From an uncultured Mediterraneibacter sp. (GTDB lineage Bacteria > Bacillota > Clostridia > Lachnospirales > Lachnospiraceae), in contig CALWAR010000117.1 of assembly GCA_944375765.1 (NCBI GenBank), positions 1 to 34,947 of the forward strand: a DNA stretch of 34,947 nt, in the 5' to 3' direction. The notes beneath the pieces were generated by a model, which was not told the DNA's origin, ran no database searches, and was given only the letters and a program-made list of their open reading frames with translations. This document shows, in pieces, positions 8,549 to 15,489 of the stretch; position 1 is the first letter of the stretch; every line of letters starts with the position of its first letter. Both the position numbers and the translations under genes were made by a program.

Positions 8549-9565
8549 TTACGCCAAAAGTAATAGAGCATATTTTACTGCTCCGAATACGAGCAGCAGC
8601 AGAAATGCCGTCACATACATGAGTCTGCCCGACCGCCTGATGTCCTCCGGTTCGACCGGCCGCAGGGCGTCTCCGATAAACTCTTTCTTATATACCTTTC
8701 CGAAATAGACGGCGTCTCCTGCCAGCCTTACCCGCAGAGTCCCTGCGCAGACGGACTCTGTCTGCGCGGCATTCGGACTTGCATGTTTCCGCCGGTCTCT
8801 TTTGTAGATCCGCCATGCGTTTTTCCCGTCCAGACCGCAGAGATATGATGCCGCGATCATAAACAGGGCTGTAATGCGGGCAGGGATATAATTAAAGACG
8901 TCGTCCAGTTTCGCCGGAATGCACCCGAAATACAGGTATTTATCATTTTTGTAGCCCAGCATGGAATCCATTGTATTGACCGCTTTGTACAGAAAGCCAA
9001 GGGGCGCCCCGCCGATCAGCATATAGAGAAGCGGCGCCGTCACCCCGTCCGACGTATTCTCCGCCACGGTCTCCACCGCCGCTTTCGTCACGCCCTCTGC
9101 GCTTAAGTTTTCCGTATCTCTCCCGACGATCATGGATACTGCCCTGCGCGCGCCCGGCAGATCATCCGCCTTTAATCTGGCATAGACTTTCCCGCTCTCT
9201 TTGCACAGGCATCTGGCCGCAACGATCTGATAGCACCAGAATGTCTCCAGAACAAACCTAAGCCACGGATGGATCTTCTGCGCCAGAACGAGCAGGACCA
9301 GGGGGACCAGAAAGGAAAGACCTGCGATGCACCCCCACAGAACAGCGCCGGCGGCAACAAGTCCCCGCTCTCTTGTCTGCTCCTTTTCACTGCTGCCGGT
9401 TTCGTTTCTGCTGCTTTCTTTCCTGCCGCAGAGTTTCCTGAGCTGCCGCTCGCCAAAAGAGATCCCTTTTCCGATCAGCCGGACCGGATGATAGAGCCAC
9501 ACCGGATCTCCAAATATAAAATCAAGAAAAAAGCCTGCCGCGCAGGCCGCAAGTGATATAATCAT
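8549..9565 (-). CDS. cbiB: Adenosylcobinamide-phosphate synthase
   Basis: A 338-residue integral membrane protein of the CbiB/CobD family, which attaches aminopropanol phosphate to adenosylcobyric acid. The N-terminal GFFLDFIFGDPVWLYHPVRLIG is the family signature. TVAENTSDGVTAPLLYMLIGG and NTMDSMLGYKNDKYLYFG are also characteristic, and several hydrophobic segments span the protein. A charged stretch at residues about 50-70 (ESSRNETGSSEKEQTRERG) looks like an expanded loop. The ATG overlaps the stop codon of the upstream OLD-type nuclease (ATGA), so its translation is probably coupled to that gene. Downstream, cobD begins after 60 bp. Because rhizobial-pathway CobD is the same enzyme, the symbol cbiB is used here to avoid confusion with the decarboxylase. 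Confidence 0.95.
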   Translation of the reverse strand: MIISLAACAAGFFLDFIFGDPVWLYHPVRLIGKGISFGERQLRKLCGRKESSRNETGSSEKEQTRERGLVAAGAVLWGCIAGLSFLVPLVLLVLAQKIHPWLRFVLETFWCYQIVAARCLCKESGKVYARLKADDLPGARRAVSMIVGRDTENLSAEGVTKAAVETVAENTSDGVTAPLLYMLIGGAPLGFLYKAVNTMDSMLGYKNDKYLYFGCIPAKLDDVFNYIPARITALFMIAASYLCGLDGKNAWRIYKRDRRKHASPNAAQTESVCAGTLRVRLAGDAVYFGKVYKKEFIGDALRPVEPEDIRRSGRLMYVTAFLLLLVFGAVKYALLLLA

Positions 9566-11499
9566 AACCCAATTTTCTTCCTGCTCTCAAAATAAATAAA
9601 CCGGTCAATAGAATCCAGGATATCTGCAAAGTCCTTTCTTGGCGCCGCGTCGATATAGCGGCTCAGGATTTCCTGCTCATTTTCCTTATATCTCCCATAA
9701 TAGATATCATACAGGTTGTGTCCCCGCATATGGATCCGAATCTCTTCCATATGCCGCTTTACATCATCTGTTGATACAATATCATGCCCGATGACCTCCG
9801 TCAGCTTCCGGCCGCTTCTCAGCCGGTGCAGATACTCGCGCCATTTTTCCAGAAAGATTTCATAAAACTGCTCTTCTGATCCGATGATCCCGATCTGTGC
9901 CATTATCTTCGGATCCAGAAAATAATTCTCAAACGAATAATACTTCAGGATCAGCACGTTTTTCTCCGTGACACGTGGCAGCCGGTCTATATCCTCCTCA
10001 TTTCTCCGGGCATAATAATTACAGAGCTGTGATTTCAGCTCTTCGCTGTCCCTGCCGTCGCCGTCCCGGATCATGAGGAAATTATCCTTAATGTAGATCT
10101 GGTTCATATATTTCAGATTTGCATAAGTCTTGATATTCGTACAACTGTTCGTCGTGATGATCGCAATGCGCGAAAGATTTCCTTCACTGTCGTATGTCTC
10201 CGAATAATATTTCCGGATCAGAAGCGGAAGCCGGCTCTTGTCCTGCTTGCCCTCCACGATAAACACAAAATTCACGTTCATCAGATCATTTGCCGAGTAT
10301 CCCAGATCATCCAGCACAGCGCTGATATCCGTCTTCTCTCTCACTTCTGAGAATCCGTCTTTATCCAAATACACCTGACGGATCTGTCTGCTGCTGAAAT
10401 TCGACAGCAGATTCGGAGAATGAGTGGAAAACATGATCTGGTTCTTTTTCGACAACCTGTACAGGACATCGCCCGATACCTTCTGGAGCTTCGGATGGAG
10501 AAAGATCTCCGGATCTTCCACCATGATGATGTCCGCATTTTTCATGCCTTCCTCTTCAGATGCTTCAAGCAGAGAAAGCATATAGATGCTGCGCATTCCC
10601 TTTCCCATGCTCTCTGTGGGGCGGTTCTTCTGATACCCCGCCTGGCGCACCGAAGACGTGACCGAAAGCATCCGCTCGACGTCCAGATCCATGGAGTAGA
10701 CGATCTCGTCCTTTCCGCCGTTCTCGCGGAAGATCTCGTTCACTCTCCTGGAAAATGAATCCAGATTCAGATTGTACAGCTTGTATTCCAGAAGCTTCGA
10801 CGCCTCAAATGCGTTCAGCTCCTCCGTTGTCTTCTTGTGGATCAGTCCGATACACGAAAAACAGTGATTGCATTCCTTAGCCACATCAAACATACAGCAC
10901 CCGGAGCGCATACGCTTCAGGAGATCGTCCTCCTGCATTAGGAGCAGATCATCCTGAAATTTCTTCAGGTCACGCTGGGTATCCATAAAATAGATATGCG
11001 GAAAAATCTTCGGAATATATCGGTTGTCTTTCTGCTTTCCATCGCCGTAGCGTGTACGCCCCTCCCGGTTGACAGAAAACTCAAATTTCAGCGTACCCTC
11101 GAAAAAAGTGCTGCCGCCGTGTGTTTCTTCTCCTCTGTCTGTTTCCTTTCCGCTGTCCGCCTCTGCTCTTCTGTCAGGCAAAAAAGAGGGGAGTTTCCTG
11201 CAAAAATCACGATACCATGCTTCAGGTCTGCGATAAGTGCTGACGACTCCGAATCTATGAAACCGTTTCAGATCATCCTCTGCGATGCGCAGTTCCATGC
11301 TGATCTCCACATTTGGAAAATTCTCCCGGAAATCTTCTTCCCTGACAATATAATCTCCGCCCGCGGCGCGCACGGCGTCGAGGACGGCAGTCTTTCCGGT
11401 GTCATTCTTTCCGACCAGTATAAGGGCATTTTCAATGTCACTGATATGCATGTCTTTGATTGACTTAAAATTGCGTATCCGAAGATCCGTAATCTGCAT
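9562..11499 (-). CDS. OLD-family ATP-dependent endonuclease (AAA ATPase plus TOPRIM)
   Basis: A 645-residue protein. The N-terminal ABC-type ATPase begins LRIRNFKSIKDMHI and has Walker A GKNDTGKT (30-37), a signature-like region ESMGKGMRS (297-305), Walker B IIMVEDPEIFLHP (325-335) and a switch His in MFSTHSPN. The C-terminal TOPRIM nuclease half has FIVEGKQDK (Glu416) and MIRDGDGRD (Asp479, Asp481). OLD nucleases cleave DNA, and relatives act in Gabija and other phage defence or in repair. An unusual cysteine group, CC...C.HC..C (201-216), sits in the arm insertion and could bind zinc or a cluster. A good ribosome binding site (GGGAGGTGCCGG) precedes the ATG. There is no UvrD-like GajB partner; the downstream neighbour is cbiB with a 4-bp overlap, the upstream one an HD protein. 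Confidence 0.85.
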   Translation of the reverse strand: MQITDLRIRNFKSIKDMHISDIENALILVGKNDTGKTAVLDAVRAAGGDYIVREEDFRENFPNVEISMELRIAEDDLKRFHRFGVVSTYRRPEAWYRDFCRKLPSFLPDRRAEADSGKETDRGEETHGGSTFFEGTLKFEFSVNREGRTRYGDGKQKDNRYIPKIFPHIYFMDTQRDLKKFQDDLLLMQEDDLLKRMRSGCCMFDVAKECNHCFSCIGLIHKKTTEELNAFEASKLLEYKLYNLNLDSFSRRVNEIFRENGGKDEIVYSMDLDVERMLSVTSSVRQAGYQKNRPTESMGKGMRSIYMLSLLEASEEEGMKNADIIMVEDPEIFLHPKLQKVSGDVLYRLSKKNQIMFSTHSPNLLSNFSSRQIRQVYLDKDGFSEVREKTDISAVLDDLGYSANDLMNVNFVFIVEGKQDKSRLPLLIRKYYSETYDSEGNLSRIAIITTNSCTNIKTYANLKYMNQIYIKDNFLMIRDGDGRDSEELKSQLCNYYARRNEEDIDRLPRVTEKNVLILKYYSFENYFLDPKIMAQIGIIGSEEQFYEIFLEKWREYLHRLRSGRKLTEVIGHDIVSTDDVKRHMEEIRIHMRGHNLYDIYYGRYKENEQEILSRYIDAAPRKDFADILDSIDRFIYFESRKKIGL

Positions 11500-11573
11500 T
11501 CCGGCACCTCCCGCTGCAAATCTCTCTGCGTAACATAACTCTCTCTGTAACAGTACAGGTATAGTCTGAACTG

Positions 11574-12068
11574 TTATGCCTCTGTTAATGAATATATGGA
11601 ATCCAGCATATGTGTACCGCTTTTCGTCTTAAACACACGCTCCCTGAACTTGCAGACCGCCTCATGGCTGTACTGGGATTCATCCGCATTTACCAGATAA
11701 TCCGCTTCCAGAAGTATCTGGTAATCCATACCCTCTACATTCGTATATGTATGATGATGTGTCACGAGATAAATGATGCGCTCTTCCATCTCCTCCGGAA
11801 GACTAAACTCCGAGAGAAAGATCCGAAGCAGCGGCTCACTCTCCGCCTCCTGATAATTTCCGTTTGTATTACCGTACTTCTCCCTGCAGAGCGGGCAGGC
11901 GATGTCATGGACGATCGCTGCGATCTCCAGCGTGTCCTGCGTCTTCTCATCCAGCCCCTCCAGACATCCGATCGTCTGCGCGTAGGCATATACTTTCAGG
12001 AAATGCCGCACGTCCGAACGGTTTCCCCTGTAAAAATCAATCATCTTATTTACAATTTTCTCTTTCAT
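11574..12068 (-). CDS. HD-domain protein (predicted phosphohydrolase)
   Basis: A 164-residue single HD domain. Likely metal ligands are His22 (DVRHFLKVY), the HD pair His54-Asp55 (AAIVHDIACP) and the Asp in LLEADYLVNAD near residue 123; VTHHHTYTN adds further histidines. Small clostridial HD proteins of this type are annotated only as phosphohydrolases, and the substrate (nucleotide or second messenger) cannot be told from sequence. The ATG is preceded by AGGAGAGACAGAAGC. The start lies 17 bp from the end of a MITE that separates it from the nitroreductase. The gap to the OLD nuclease is 74 bp with no clear terminator, so the two are likely co-transcribed. A functional HD-OLD pair is possible but unproven. 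Confidence 0.8.
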   Translation of the reverse strand: MKEKIVNKMIDFYRGNRSDVRHFLKVYAYAQTIGCLEGLDEKTQDTLEIAAIVHDIACPLCREKYGNTNGNYQEAESEPLLRIFLSEFSLPEEMEERIIYLVTHHHTYTNVEGMDYQILLEADYLVNADESQYSHEAVCKFRERVFKTKSGTHMLDSIYSLTEA

Positions 12069-12085
12069 GCTTCTGTCTCTCCTAT

Positions 12086-12250
12086 CTAGTACAGTGAAAA
12101 ATAAATGAATAGCTATATCACGCAGAATAATTTTTTCATATGCAAGGCGGAGGAATGAGGCGTAGCGGTGGCTACGTCGATTGACGACAACGCTGCAGAT
12201 GAAAAATCAGGCAAGTGATATGGCTGGTTATTTATTATTCACTGTACTAG
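12086..12250. mobile_element. MITE-like element, copy 1 (165 bp)
   Basis: This element is bounded by CTAGTACAGTGAA at the left and its inverse TTCACTGTACTAG at the right. The arms continue as imperfect inverted repeats for about 60 bp each (AATAAAT, ATATCAC and TTTTTCAT tracts). The centre holds a perfect small hairpin CGTAGC-GGTG-GCTACG (12161-12176). A second copy of exactly 165 bp at 26919-27083 differs at roughly eight positions. It has no coding capacity, so it must be moved by a transposase elsewhere. The palindromic CTAG at each end could be the duplicated target or part of the repeat. It sits 1 bp after the nitroreductase stop and 17 bp before the HD gene. Confidence 0.85.
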
Positions 12251-12251
12251 G

Positions 12252-12848
12252 TTATCTCCATTCCGTAATACTGCTTATATCTTTCCGCGGTCTTGGCGCA
12301 GGACTTTCATCTGCGTATCCTACCGCCAGTGCCGCATACAAGGCGCTTTCCGTTCCCAGCCATTCTGTCAGTTCCTCATACGCAAAATAAATATCACAGA
12401 TCCACAGACTCCCAAGTCCAAGCTCTGTTGCTGTCAATGTCATATTTTCTATCGCGGCTCCAATCGACTGCGCATTACAGATTTCGTAAATTCGCTTTTC
12501 AGTGCTCAGATTCTTTCGGATGTCTGTTCCATTTCTGTTTGTCACGAAGATAATCACCGGTGCCTGTTTCATAATACTCAGAGTGTATTCCGCTCCCTTT
12601 ATCAGTTTCACGCTTCCAGGCAGCAATGGATTCTTCCTCTCCCTGTTCAGCCCTCTCTCCATAGCCGAAAGCATCTCTTGTTTCGCTTCCCCCTGAACAA
12701 CCGTAAATTTCCATGGCTGCCTGTTCTTGGATGACGGAGCCAGTGTACCGGCTCTTAATATTTCTTCTATATACGGATGAGGAACATCATCTGATCTGTA
12801 TTTTCGTATACTTCGTCTGGCTGTAACAGCATGTATCATAATAGACAA
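12252..12848 (-). CDS. Nitroreductase family protein
   Basis: A 198-residue FMN-dependent nitroreductase-fold protein. The N-terminal TARRSIRKYRSDDVP supplies the FMN phosphate-binding Arg-Ser-x-Arg. TLAPSSKNRQPWKFTVV is the conserved active-site segment, and ELGLGSLWICD lies near the dimer interface. Such enzymes reduce nitro groups, quinones or flavins using NAD(P)H; the natural substrate is unknown. Two starts are possible: TTG at 12848, placed after GGAAAGGCAGGC, or ATG at 12839. A promoter is proposed at 12900-12929. It is the first gene of the leftward series and the MITE begins 1 bp after its TAA, so any read-through into the HD-OLD-cobalamin genes must pass the element. Confidence 0.85.
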   Translation of the reverse strand: MSIMIHAVTARRSIRKYRSDDVPHPYIEEILRAGTLAPSSKNRQPWKFTVVQGEAKQEMLSAMERGLNRERKNPLLPGSVKLIKGAEYTLSIMKQAPVIIFVTNRNGTDIRKNLSTEKRIYEICNAQSIGAAIENMTLTATELGLGSLWICDIYFAYEELTEWLGTESALYAALAVGYADESPAPRPRKDISSITEWR

Positions 12849-12899
12849 GCCTGCCTTTCCTGTTTTTTACTATAATACTACTTTTTATGCTGCCAGACT

Positions 12900-12929
12900 A
12901 TTGTATCATTCTTCACAATCCAGTGTCTA
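12900..12929 (-). promoter_or_regulatory. Predicted sigma-A promoter for nitroreductase and possibly the downstream operon
   Basis: On the minus strand, TAGACA (12929-12924) and TACAAT (12905-12900) are separated by 18 bp. The start would be near 12893, giving a leader of about 45 bases before the coding region. No cobalamin riboswitch-like structure was recognised between this promoter and the cob genes. Confidence 0.5.
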
Positions 12930-12950
12930 TACTTTTGTACAATATGGCTC

Positions 12951-13114
12951 TGTAACAACTCGGCCATCTTTTTTCAGGCGGTGAATTTATGCTGGCATAA
13001 GCATCCAACGCCTGAAAAAAAGATGTGCCGAGCGCCCGTATATGAGCAAAGAAGCGGCAAAGCCGCGGATAGCACGTAGTGCGCTTTGCGAATGGCGCGT
13101 GCCGGGTTGTTACC
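12951..13114. repeat. Nested palindromic repeat element with terminal inverted repeats (164 bp)
   Basis: The ends TGTAACAACTCGGC (12951-12964) and GCCGGGTTGTTACC (13101-13114) are inverted repeats with two mismatches. Inside, GGCCATCTTTTTTCAGGCG pairs imperfectly with CGCCTGAAAAAAAGATGTGCC across a loop that itself contains ATGCT...AGCAT. Then come GCGGC-AAA-GCCGC and a GC-rich stretch. An 82-codon plus-strand frame crosses it (13042-13290) but looks like a repeat shadow rather than a gene. The layout suggests a small non-autonomous mobile or extragenic palindromic element. Only one copy lies in this window. It fills most of the 456-bp gap between the nitroreductase and the second Rpn gene. 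Confidence 0.6.
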
Positions 13115-13143
13115 TTGTTTTCCCACATCTTATAGATTATAAT
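13115..13143 (+). promoter_or_regulatory. Predicted promoter of second Rpn gene
   Basis: TTGTTT (13115-13120) and a perfect TATAAT (13138-13143) are separated by exactly 17 bp. The -35 begins at the first base after the palindromic repeat. Initiation near 13150 would give an unusually long leader of about 155 bases before the TTG start codon. Confidence 0.6.
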
Positions 13144-13194
13144 GAACAGACAACCAACGGAAAATTCTTTTTCCATATGCTGCCCTTGCAGCGG

Positions 13195-13300
13195 TCTTTA
13201 ATCTTAAAGATCATATCCGGCGGTTTCCGCCAGACTTTCCTTTTGTTTGAGCTCACGAAAGGTTGCAACTATTCACTTTATTTCCTATAATGGAGGTGTA
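13195..13300 (+). promoter_or_regulatory. Structured leader of second Rpn gene, shared with copy 1
   Basis: A hairpin TCTTTAA-TC-TTAAAGA (13195-13210) is followed by GGCGG-TTT-CCGCC (13219-13231), then TTTTGTTTGAGCTCAC, GGTTGCA and CTATAATGGAGGTG. From about 13213 onward this matches the leader at 38-127. The first hairpin differs in sequence between the copies but sits in the same relative place, so shape rather than sequence may matter. Function is unknown; an attenuator, a nuclease-binding site or an inherited duplication are all possible. Confidence 0.5.
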
Positions 13301-13304
13301 ATTA

Positions 13305-14240
13305 TTGAAACACGAACTACATATTGATCAGGAATATCCAACCACAAACAGGGAGTATAAAGACGGGCTCTTCCGCCTGGTATTTCAAAAAAAAGAAGAT
13401 CTGCTGTCACTTTATAATGCAGTGAACAAAAGCAATTACAGCAACCCTGACGAATTAGAAGTCAATACGCTTGGAAATGTATTGTATCTGACAAAGAAAA
13501 ATGATATCTCCTTTTTAATCAGCGGGATGATGAATCTATACGAACATCAAAGCACATTCAATCCCAATATGCCTGTCCGCGGACTAATGTATCTGGCTAA
13601 GCTGTATGAAAAACATATCATAAAAAATAAAATAGATATTTATACATCGGCTCCGAAAAAATTGCTCTTTCCACAGTATTTTGTCTTTTATAACGGAACT
13701 TCCGCAGAACCCGACCAGCTTACTTTGAAGCTGAGTGAATTGTTTGAAACGCCGGCTTCGTCCAAAGCCCCCTGTCTGGAATGCATTGCCATTATGCTTA
13801 ACATCAATTACGGACATAATAAAGAATTAATGGAAAAATGCAAACGATTGAAAGAATATGCCGTTTTCGTAGATGCAGTACGCCGGGAACTCTCAACAGA
13901 CAAACCACTGGATCAGGCTGTTTCCCGCGCTGTGGGCAGTTGCATCAGTGAAGATATTCTGACGGATATCCTGACAGATCAAAAAGCAGAGGTGATCCAG
14001 ATGATTTTGGAAACATATGATAAAGAACTGCATGATAAAACACTGCGAAGCGAAGGATATGAAACCGGTAAAGCTGAAGGCATTTCTTCCGAACGTGAAA
14101 ATGGTATTTTGCAGCTTCTGTCTACTTTTCAGGAACTGAACATTTCCCGGCAAGATGCACATATAAAGCTGAAAGAAAAATACAGCCTCTCAAAAGAAGA
14201 AGCCGAAAAGTATCTGGATAAATACTGGAAAGAACCGTAA
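13305..14240 (+). CDS. Rpn / PD-(D/E)XK nuclease-transposase family protein, copy 2
   Basis: A 311-residue paralogue of the protein at 128-1069. It keeps the same catalytic pattern: Asp20 (EYKDGLFRLVF), Asp67 (KNDISFL) and Glu80-x-Gln82 (LYEHQSTFNPNMP). The segment QKAEVIQMILETYDKELHD is identical in both proteins, and nearly so at the DNA level, whereas the middle and the linker before the final helix diverge (GYETGKAEG here). It starts at TTG (13305) after GGAGGTG, as in copy 1, and has a likely promoter at 13115-13143 and a terminator at 14274-14309. It therefore looks like an independent single-gene unit. Family role: metal-dependent DNA nuclease that promotes recombination; inferred only. 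Confidence 0.85.
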   Translation: MKHELHIDQEYPTTNREYKDGLFRLVFQKKEDLLSLYNAVNKSNYSNPDELEVNTLGNVLYLTKKNDISFLISGMMNLYEHQSTFNPNMPVRGLMYLAKLYEKHIIKNKIDIYTSAPKKLLFPQYFVFYNGTSAEPDQLTLKLSELFETPASSKAPCLECIAIMLNINYGHNKELMEKCKRLKEYAVFVDAVRRELSTDKPLDQAVSRAVGSCISEDILTDILTDQKAEVIQMILETYDKELHDKTLRSEGYETGKAEGISSERENGILQLLSTFQELNISRQDAHIKLKEKYSLSKEEAEKYLDKYWKEP

Positions 14241-14273
14241 TTATCTTTTCTGAATAATGACATGGACACAATC

Positions 14274-14309
14274 GCCATCCCTTTTGTTTATTTAATGCGG
14301 ATGGCTTTT
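14274..14309 (+). terminator. Terminator after second Rpn gene
   Basis: GCCATCC (14274-14280) pairs with GGATGGC (14299-14305), followed by TTTTG on the plus strand. It begins 33 bp after the Rpn stop. On the minus strand no T-tract follows the stem, so it probably serves only the Rpn transcript. The loop is long at 18 bases. Confidence 0.6.
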
Positions 14310-14320
14310 GTAATGCCCTC

Positions 14321-14788
14321 TCATTTTCGCGCCATAAATATACGCACCAGCCAGAATAGCGCATTCCCGATCAAAACCGTAAGATATATCCCGGTAAACC
14401 ATGATGGAAGTGATTTCCCCAAAATAGTAAATACGATCAGAGATGTAAATACAACCGTCATGACAAGTTTTGAGGTAACGATCAGATATTTCAGGTAACG
14501 GTAAACTTTCTCTTTGTTTTCCTTTGTAATTTTCACCCCTGTATTCCAAAGTTCCGGAAAGCGTCCCACAAAAGTAATCCCCAGATAAAGTCCCCATGAG
14601 ATAACTACGAGCAGCCATACCATTCCTTTCCCGCCCCAGCCGTCTATCTCACCGGCCGCATTATAATGGGTGGGTATCTGATCCGGTATTGCATTCCAGC
14701 GCACGATAAGATAGATCAACGTTCCGATCAGCAGGATCCGGCATATATATTCCATGACAATATCTGCAAGTGTGTTTTTTATATTCAT
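14321..14788 (-). CDS. DUF1648-domain membrane protein
   Basis: A 155-residue membrane protein starting MNIKNTLADIV. The first membrane segment (ICRILLIGTLIYLIV) is followed by IPDQIPTHYNAAGEIDGWGGK, the hallmark of DUF1648, which is the N-terminal domain of SdpI-type immunity proteins. Three further hydrophobic segments (VWLLVVISWGLYLGI, LVMTVVFTSLIVFTI, WFTGIYLTVLIGNALFWLV) give about four spans. The open frame extends six codons upstream to a GTG, but GGGAGACAGAACT sits properly before the ATG at 14788. It is downstream of an XRE regulator with its own membrane segments. A role in envelope stress or peptide immunity is only a guess. Confidence 0.8.
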   Translation of the reverse strand: MNIKNTLADIVMEYICRILLIGTLIYLIVRWNAIPDQIPTHYNAAGEIDGWGGKGMVWLLVVISWGLYLGITFVGRFPELWNTGVKITKENKEKVYRYLKYLIVTSKLVMTVVFTSLIVFTILGKSLPSWFTGIYLTVLIGNALFWLVRIFMARK

Positions 14789-14830
14789 AGTTCTGTCTCC
14801 CTTCACAAACTCATTTTCCCGACGATATCA

Positions 14831-14890
14831 TCATATACAGAACTCCCAGGAAAGCAGTTCTTCTATTTTATTTTCAATTAACTGTTTCAT
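14831..14890 (-). CDS. Possible 19-residue peptide between regulator and DUF1648 gene
   Basis: A short frame reads MKQLIENKIEELLSWEFCI with GAGAGGGATATT before its ATG. It starts 10 bp after the XRE gene and ends about 40 bp before the DUF1648 gene. It is amphipathic-helix-like and ends in Cys-Ile. It could be a genuine small protein, a translational coupling element or chance. No family is recognised. Confidence 0.25.
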   Translation of the reverse strand: MKQLIENKIEELLSWEFCI

Positions 14891-14900
14891 AATATCCCTC

Positions 14901-15356
14901 TCAATATAGCTGATCCAGTTGCTTGGAGATACGGTATCTGACCGCAAATGCCACAACTTCTGCGCACAGCGCAAGTATGATACACCATACCGGAACCCGG
15001 ATTTCCAACTGTATCCGGCAGAAAACCGTAACCAGCAGAAATATCCCGCCGACAAGCTGGATAAACTCCATGATCCGTTTCTGTTTTTCCTCCAGTTCTT
15101 TCCTTCTTTTTACGATATCGGAATGAAACGGAAGATCATTTTTTGTGAACTCTTTCAGATCCTCATCTGATATCAGTTCATCCAGACTGATATCCAGCTC
15201 CACTGCCAGCCTTTTCGCCATAATGAGATCCGGGCATCTGCTGCCGTTCTCCCAACGGCATACCGTCTGTCTTGATACATACAGCTTATCCGCCAGTTGC
15301 TGCTGAGTCAGGGAGTGTTCCTCTCTCAGCCTTTTAATATTCTCACATAATGCCAT
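14901..15356 (-). CDS. XRE-family regulator with C-terminal membrane segments
   Basis: A 151-residue protein. Residues 1-60 are a helix-turn-helix of the XRE/Cro type (LREEHSLTQQQLADKLYVSRQTVCRWENGSRCPD). This is followed by a charged linker (KRRKELEEKQKR) and two hydrophobic segments (FIQLVGGIFLLVTVF and WCIILALCAEVVAFAV) that would anchor it in the membrane. Similar proteins act as membrane-associated repressors. The frame is open 34 codons upstream, but the ATG at 15356 has AAGGAGGCTGTGTAAT ahead of it and begins directly at the DNA-binding domain. It heads a small leftward unit with a possible micro-ORF and the DUF1648 protein, which may be its regulatory target. Confidence 0.85.
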   Translation of the reverse strand: MALCENIKRLREEHSLTQQQLADKLYVSRQTVCRWENGSRCPDLIMAKRLAVELDISLDELISDEDLKEFTKNDLPFHSDIVKRRKELEEKQKRIMEFIQLVGGIFLLVTVFCRIQLEIRVPVWCIILALCAEVVAFAVRYRISKQLDQLY

Positions 15357-15489
15357 ATTACACAGCCTCCTTTTCTTTACTCCAACTATATAACACTGCA
15401 TTTCAGGTGAAAAGTTCCATTCCTGATCCTGTGTGTTTCCATTCTGGTAACAACGCACAATGCCTTCGTTTTCTATGTACTGATCATTT

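Noticed and set aside
11500-11573. AACAGT...ACTGTT inverted repeat between the HD and OLD genes as a terminator
   Set aside because: The stem is only six base pairs and no T-tract follows.
12069-12900. Search for a cobalamin riboswitch ahead of the cobalamin operon
   Set aside because: No B12-box-like sequence or suitable structure was recognised; the space is taken by the MITE and the nitroreductase gene.
13042-13290. An 82-codon plus-strand frame upstream of the second Rpn gene
   Set aside because: It runs through the palindromic repeat and the Rpn promoter and leader; its composition reflects the repeat and it has no ribosome binding site.
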